Origin: Candidatus Nitrosopumilus sp.
Lineage (GTDB): Archaea; Thermoproteota; Nitrososphaeria; Nitrososphaerales; Nitrosopumilaceae
Reading direction: 5' to 3'
Assembly: GCA_029880665.1 (NCBI GenBank)
Contig: JAOUNZ010000073.1
Coordinates: forward strand, 1-5,748
Length of the DNA stretch: 5,748 nt
In this document: positions 5,356 through 5,748 of the stretch, in pieces
Layout: the number at the start of each line of letters is the position of its first letter
Position numbering within the stretch: position 1 is the stretch's first letter
Notes under the pieces: model-generated
What the model saw: only the letters and a program-made list of their open reading frames with translations
Databases searched by the model: none
Told to the model about the DNA's origin: nothing
Program-made: the position numbers and the translations under genes

Positions 5356-5748
5356 CTTTGGATATTTTATAATTTCGTTATTTTGAGACAATACGGTATA
5401 GATCGTATGAACTTTGAAAAATGTTAAAGAATAACTGGATGTGTTACAAACATTATGAATAATATAATTAATGTATATGACCTAAATTTTAGATTCTATC
5501 TTAGAGGGACAAATTCTCTGGAAAAAGTCTGTATCCGTTAGAACCATGTGTCCTATTCACAATTGATGAATTTTACACGCAAGGAAGAGTCTGATAGAAT
5601 TTACAAATTTTGCTAATGTTCAATCAAGTCACTATATTTGATGTGGTGTGTGTGAACTGCAAGATTTCTATCTGGTAAATATGACTGCTATGTGATAAGA
5701 GTTGATCTAACTGATGAGTATATCGATGTAGCAAACAAACAATCTCTG
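5356..5748. other. Gene-free right flank with broken coding-like fragments
   Basis: No intact gene is visible in these 393 bases. A T-rich stretch after the permease stop (5363-5384) could help end transcription but has no hairpin. Several + strand fragments look protein-like. 5455-5541 reads MNNIINVYDLNFRFYL and on to a TAG. An overlapping frame at 5505-5591 includes LEPCVLFTIDEFYTQG. 5566-5616 reads MNFTRKEESDRIYKFC and its TAA overlaps the next ATG (TAATG). That frame, 5616-5678, reads MFNQVTIFDVVCVNCK. Last, 5656-5748 is open to the window edge with TARFLSGKYDCYVIRV, then DLTDEYIDVANKQSL. They suggest one or more decayed genes, or a gene start continuing beyond the window, but chance cannot be excluded in DNA this rich in A and T. 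Confidence 0.35.

Noticed and set aside
5391..5408. Short inverted repeat ATACG/CGTAT after the permease gene
   Set aside because: Five-base arms with an 8-base loop are expected by chance, no T-run follows directly, and archaeal termination does not need such a weak hairpin.
1..5748. CRISPR array, tRNA, rRNA, insertion sequence or defence genes
   Set aside because: Reading both strands showed no regularly spaced repeats, no tRNA-like cloverleaf with conserved arms, no rRNA motifs and no transposase or nuclease-effector signatures.

Overview
The window reads as a piece of an AT-rich archaeal chromosome, most likely a marine ammonia-oxidising thaumarchaeon (Nitrososphaerota, Nitrosopumilus-like). 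Four things point that way: a PIN-ATPase-KH protein (COG1855) that is essentially archaeal; TATA-box/start-codon spacings of about 25-32 nt, typical of leaderless or short-leader archaeal transcripts; few Shine-Dalgarno sequences; and small membrane-anchored proteins of unknown family. The taxon is inferred from gene content and base composition, not from a database match.

Layout. 1-104 (-) is the 5' end of an unrecognised gene that leaves the window. 105-589 has no intact gene, but protein-like fragments occur in successive frames, suggesting a decayed gene. 590-2410 (+) is a 606-aa PIN/ATPase/KH protein of the PINA type, linked in Sulfolobus to Holliday-junction branch migration. It runs tail-to-tail, with a 14-bp overlap, into a MntR-type metalloregulator (2397-2861, -) that keeps all six manganese ligands of Bacillus subtilis MntR. 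The regulator diverges from a small hypothetical gene (2994-3344, +), and the shared spacer carries a TTAGTT/AACTAA inverted repeat that could be its operator.

Three more + strand genes follow: a membrane-anchored DUF192 protein (3384-3875), an unrecognised membrane-anchored protein with four extracytoplasmic cysteines (3917-4546), and a TauE/SafE-type anion permease (4582-5355). Each has its own TATA-like box 25-36 nt before its start, so they look separately transcribed rather than forming an operon. 5356-5748 has no intact gene and again holds broken coding-like fragments.

The genes do not form an obvious pathway. The best-supported local relationship is the MntR-like regulator and its divergent neighbour sharing one control region. 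I found no CRISPR array, tRNA, rRNA, transposase or defence system, and no convincing new multi-gene system. The points most worth following are the putative operator, the two decayed flanks, and the four-codon upstream ORF before the cysteine-rich gene.
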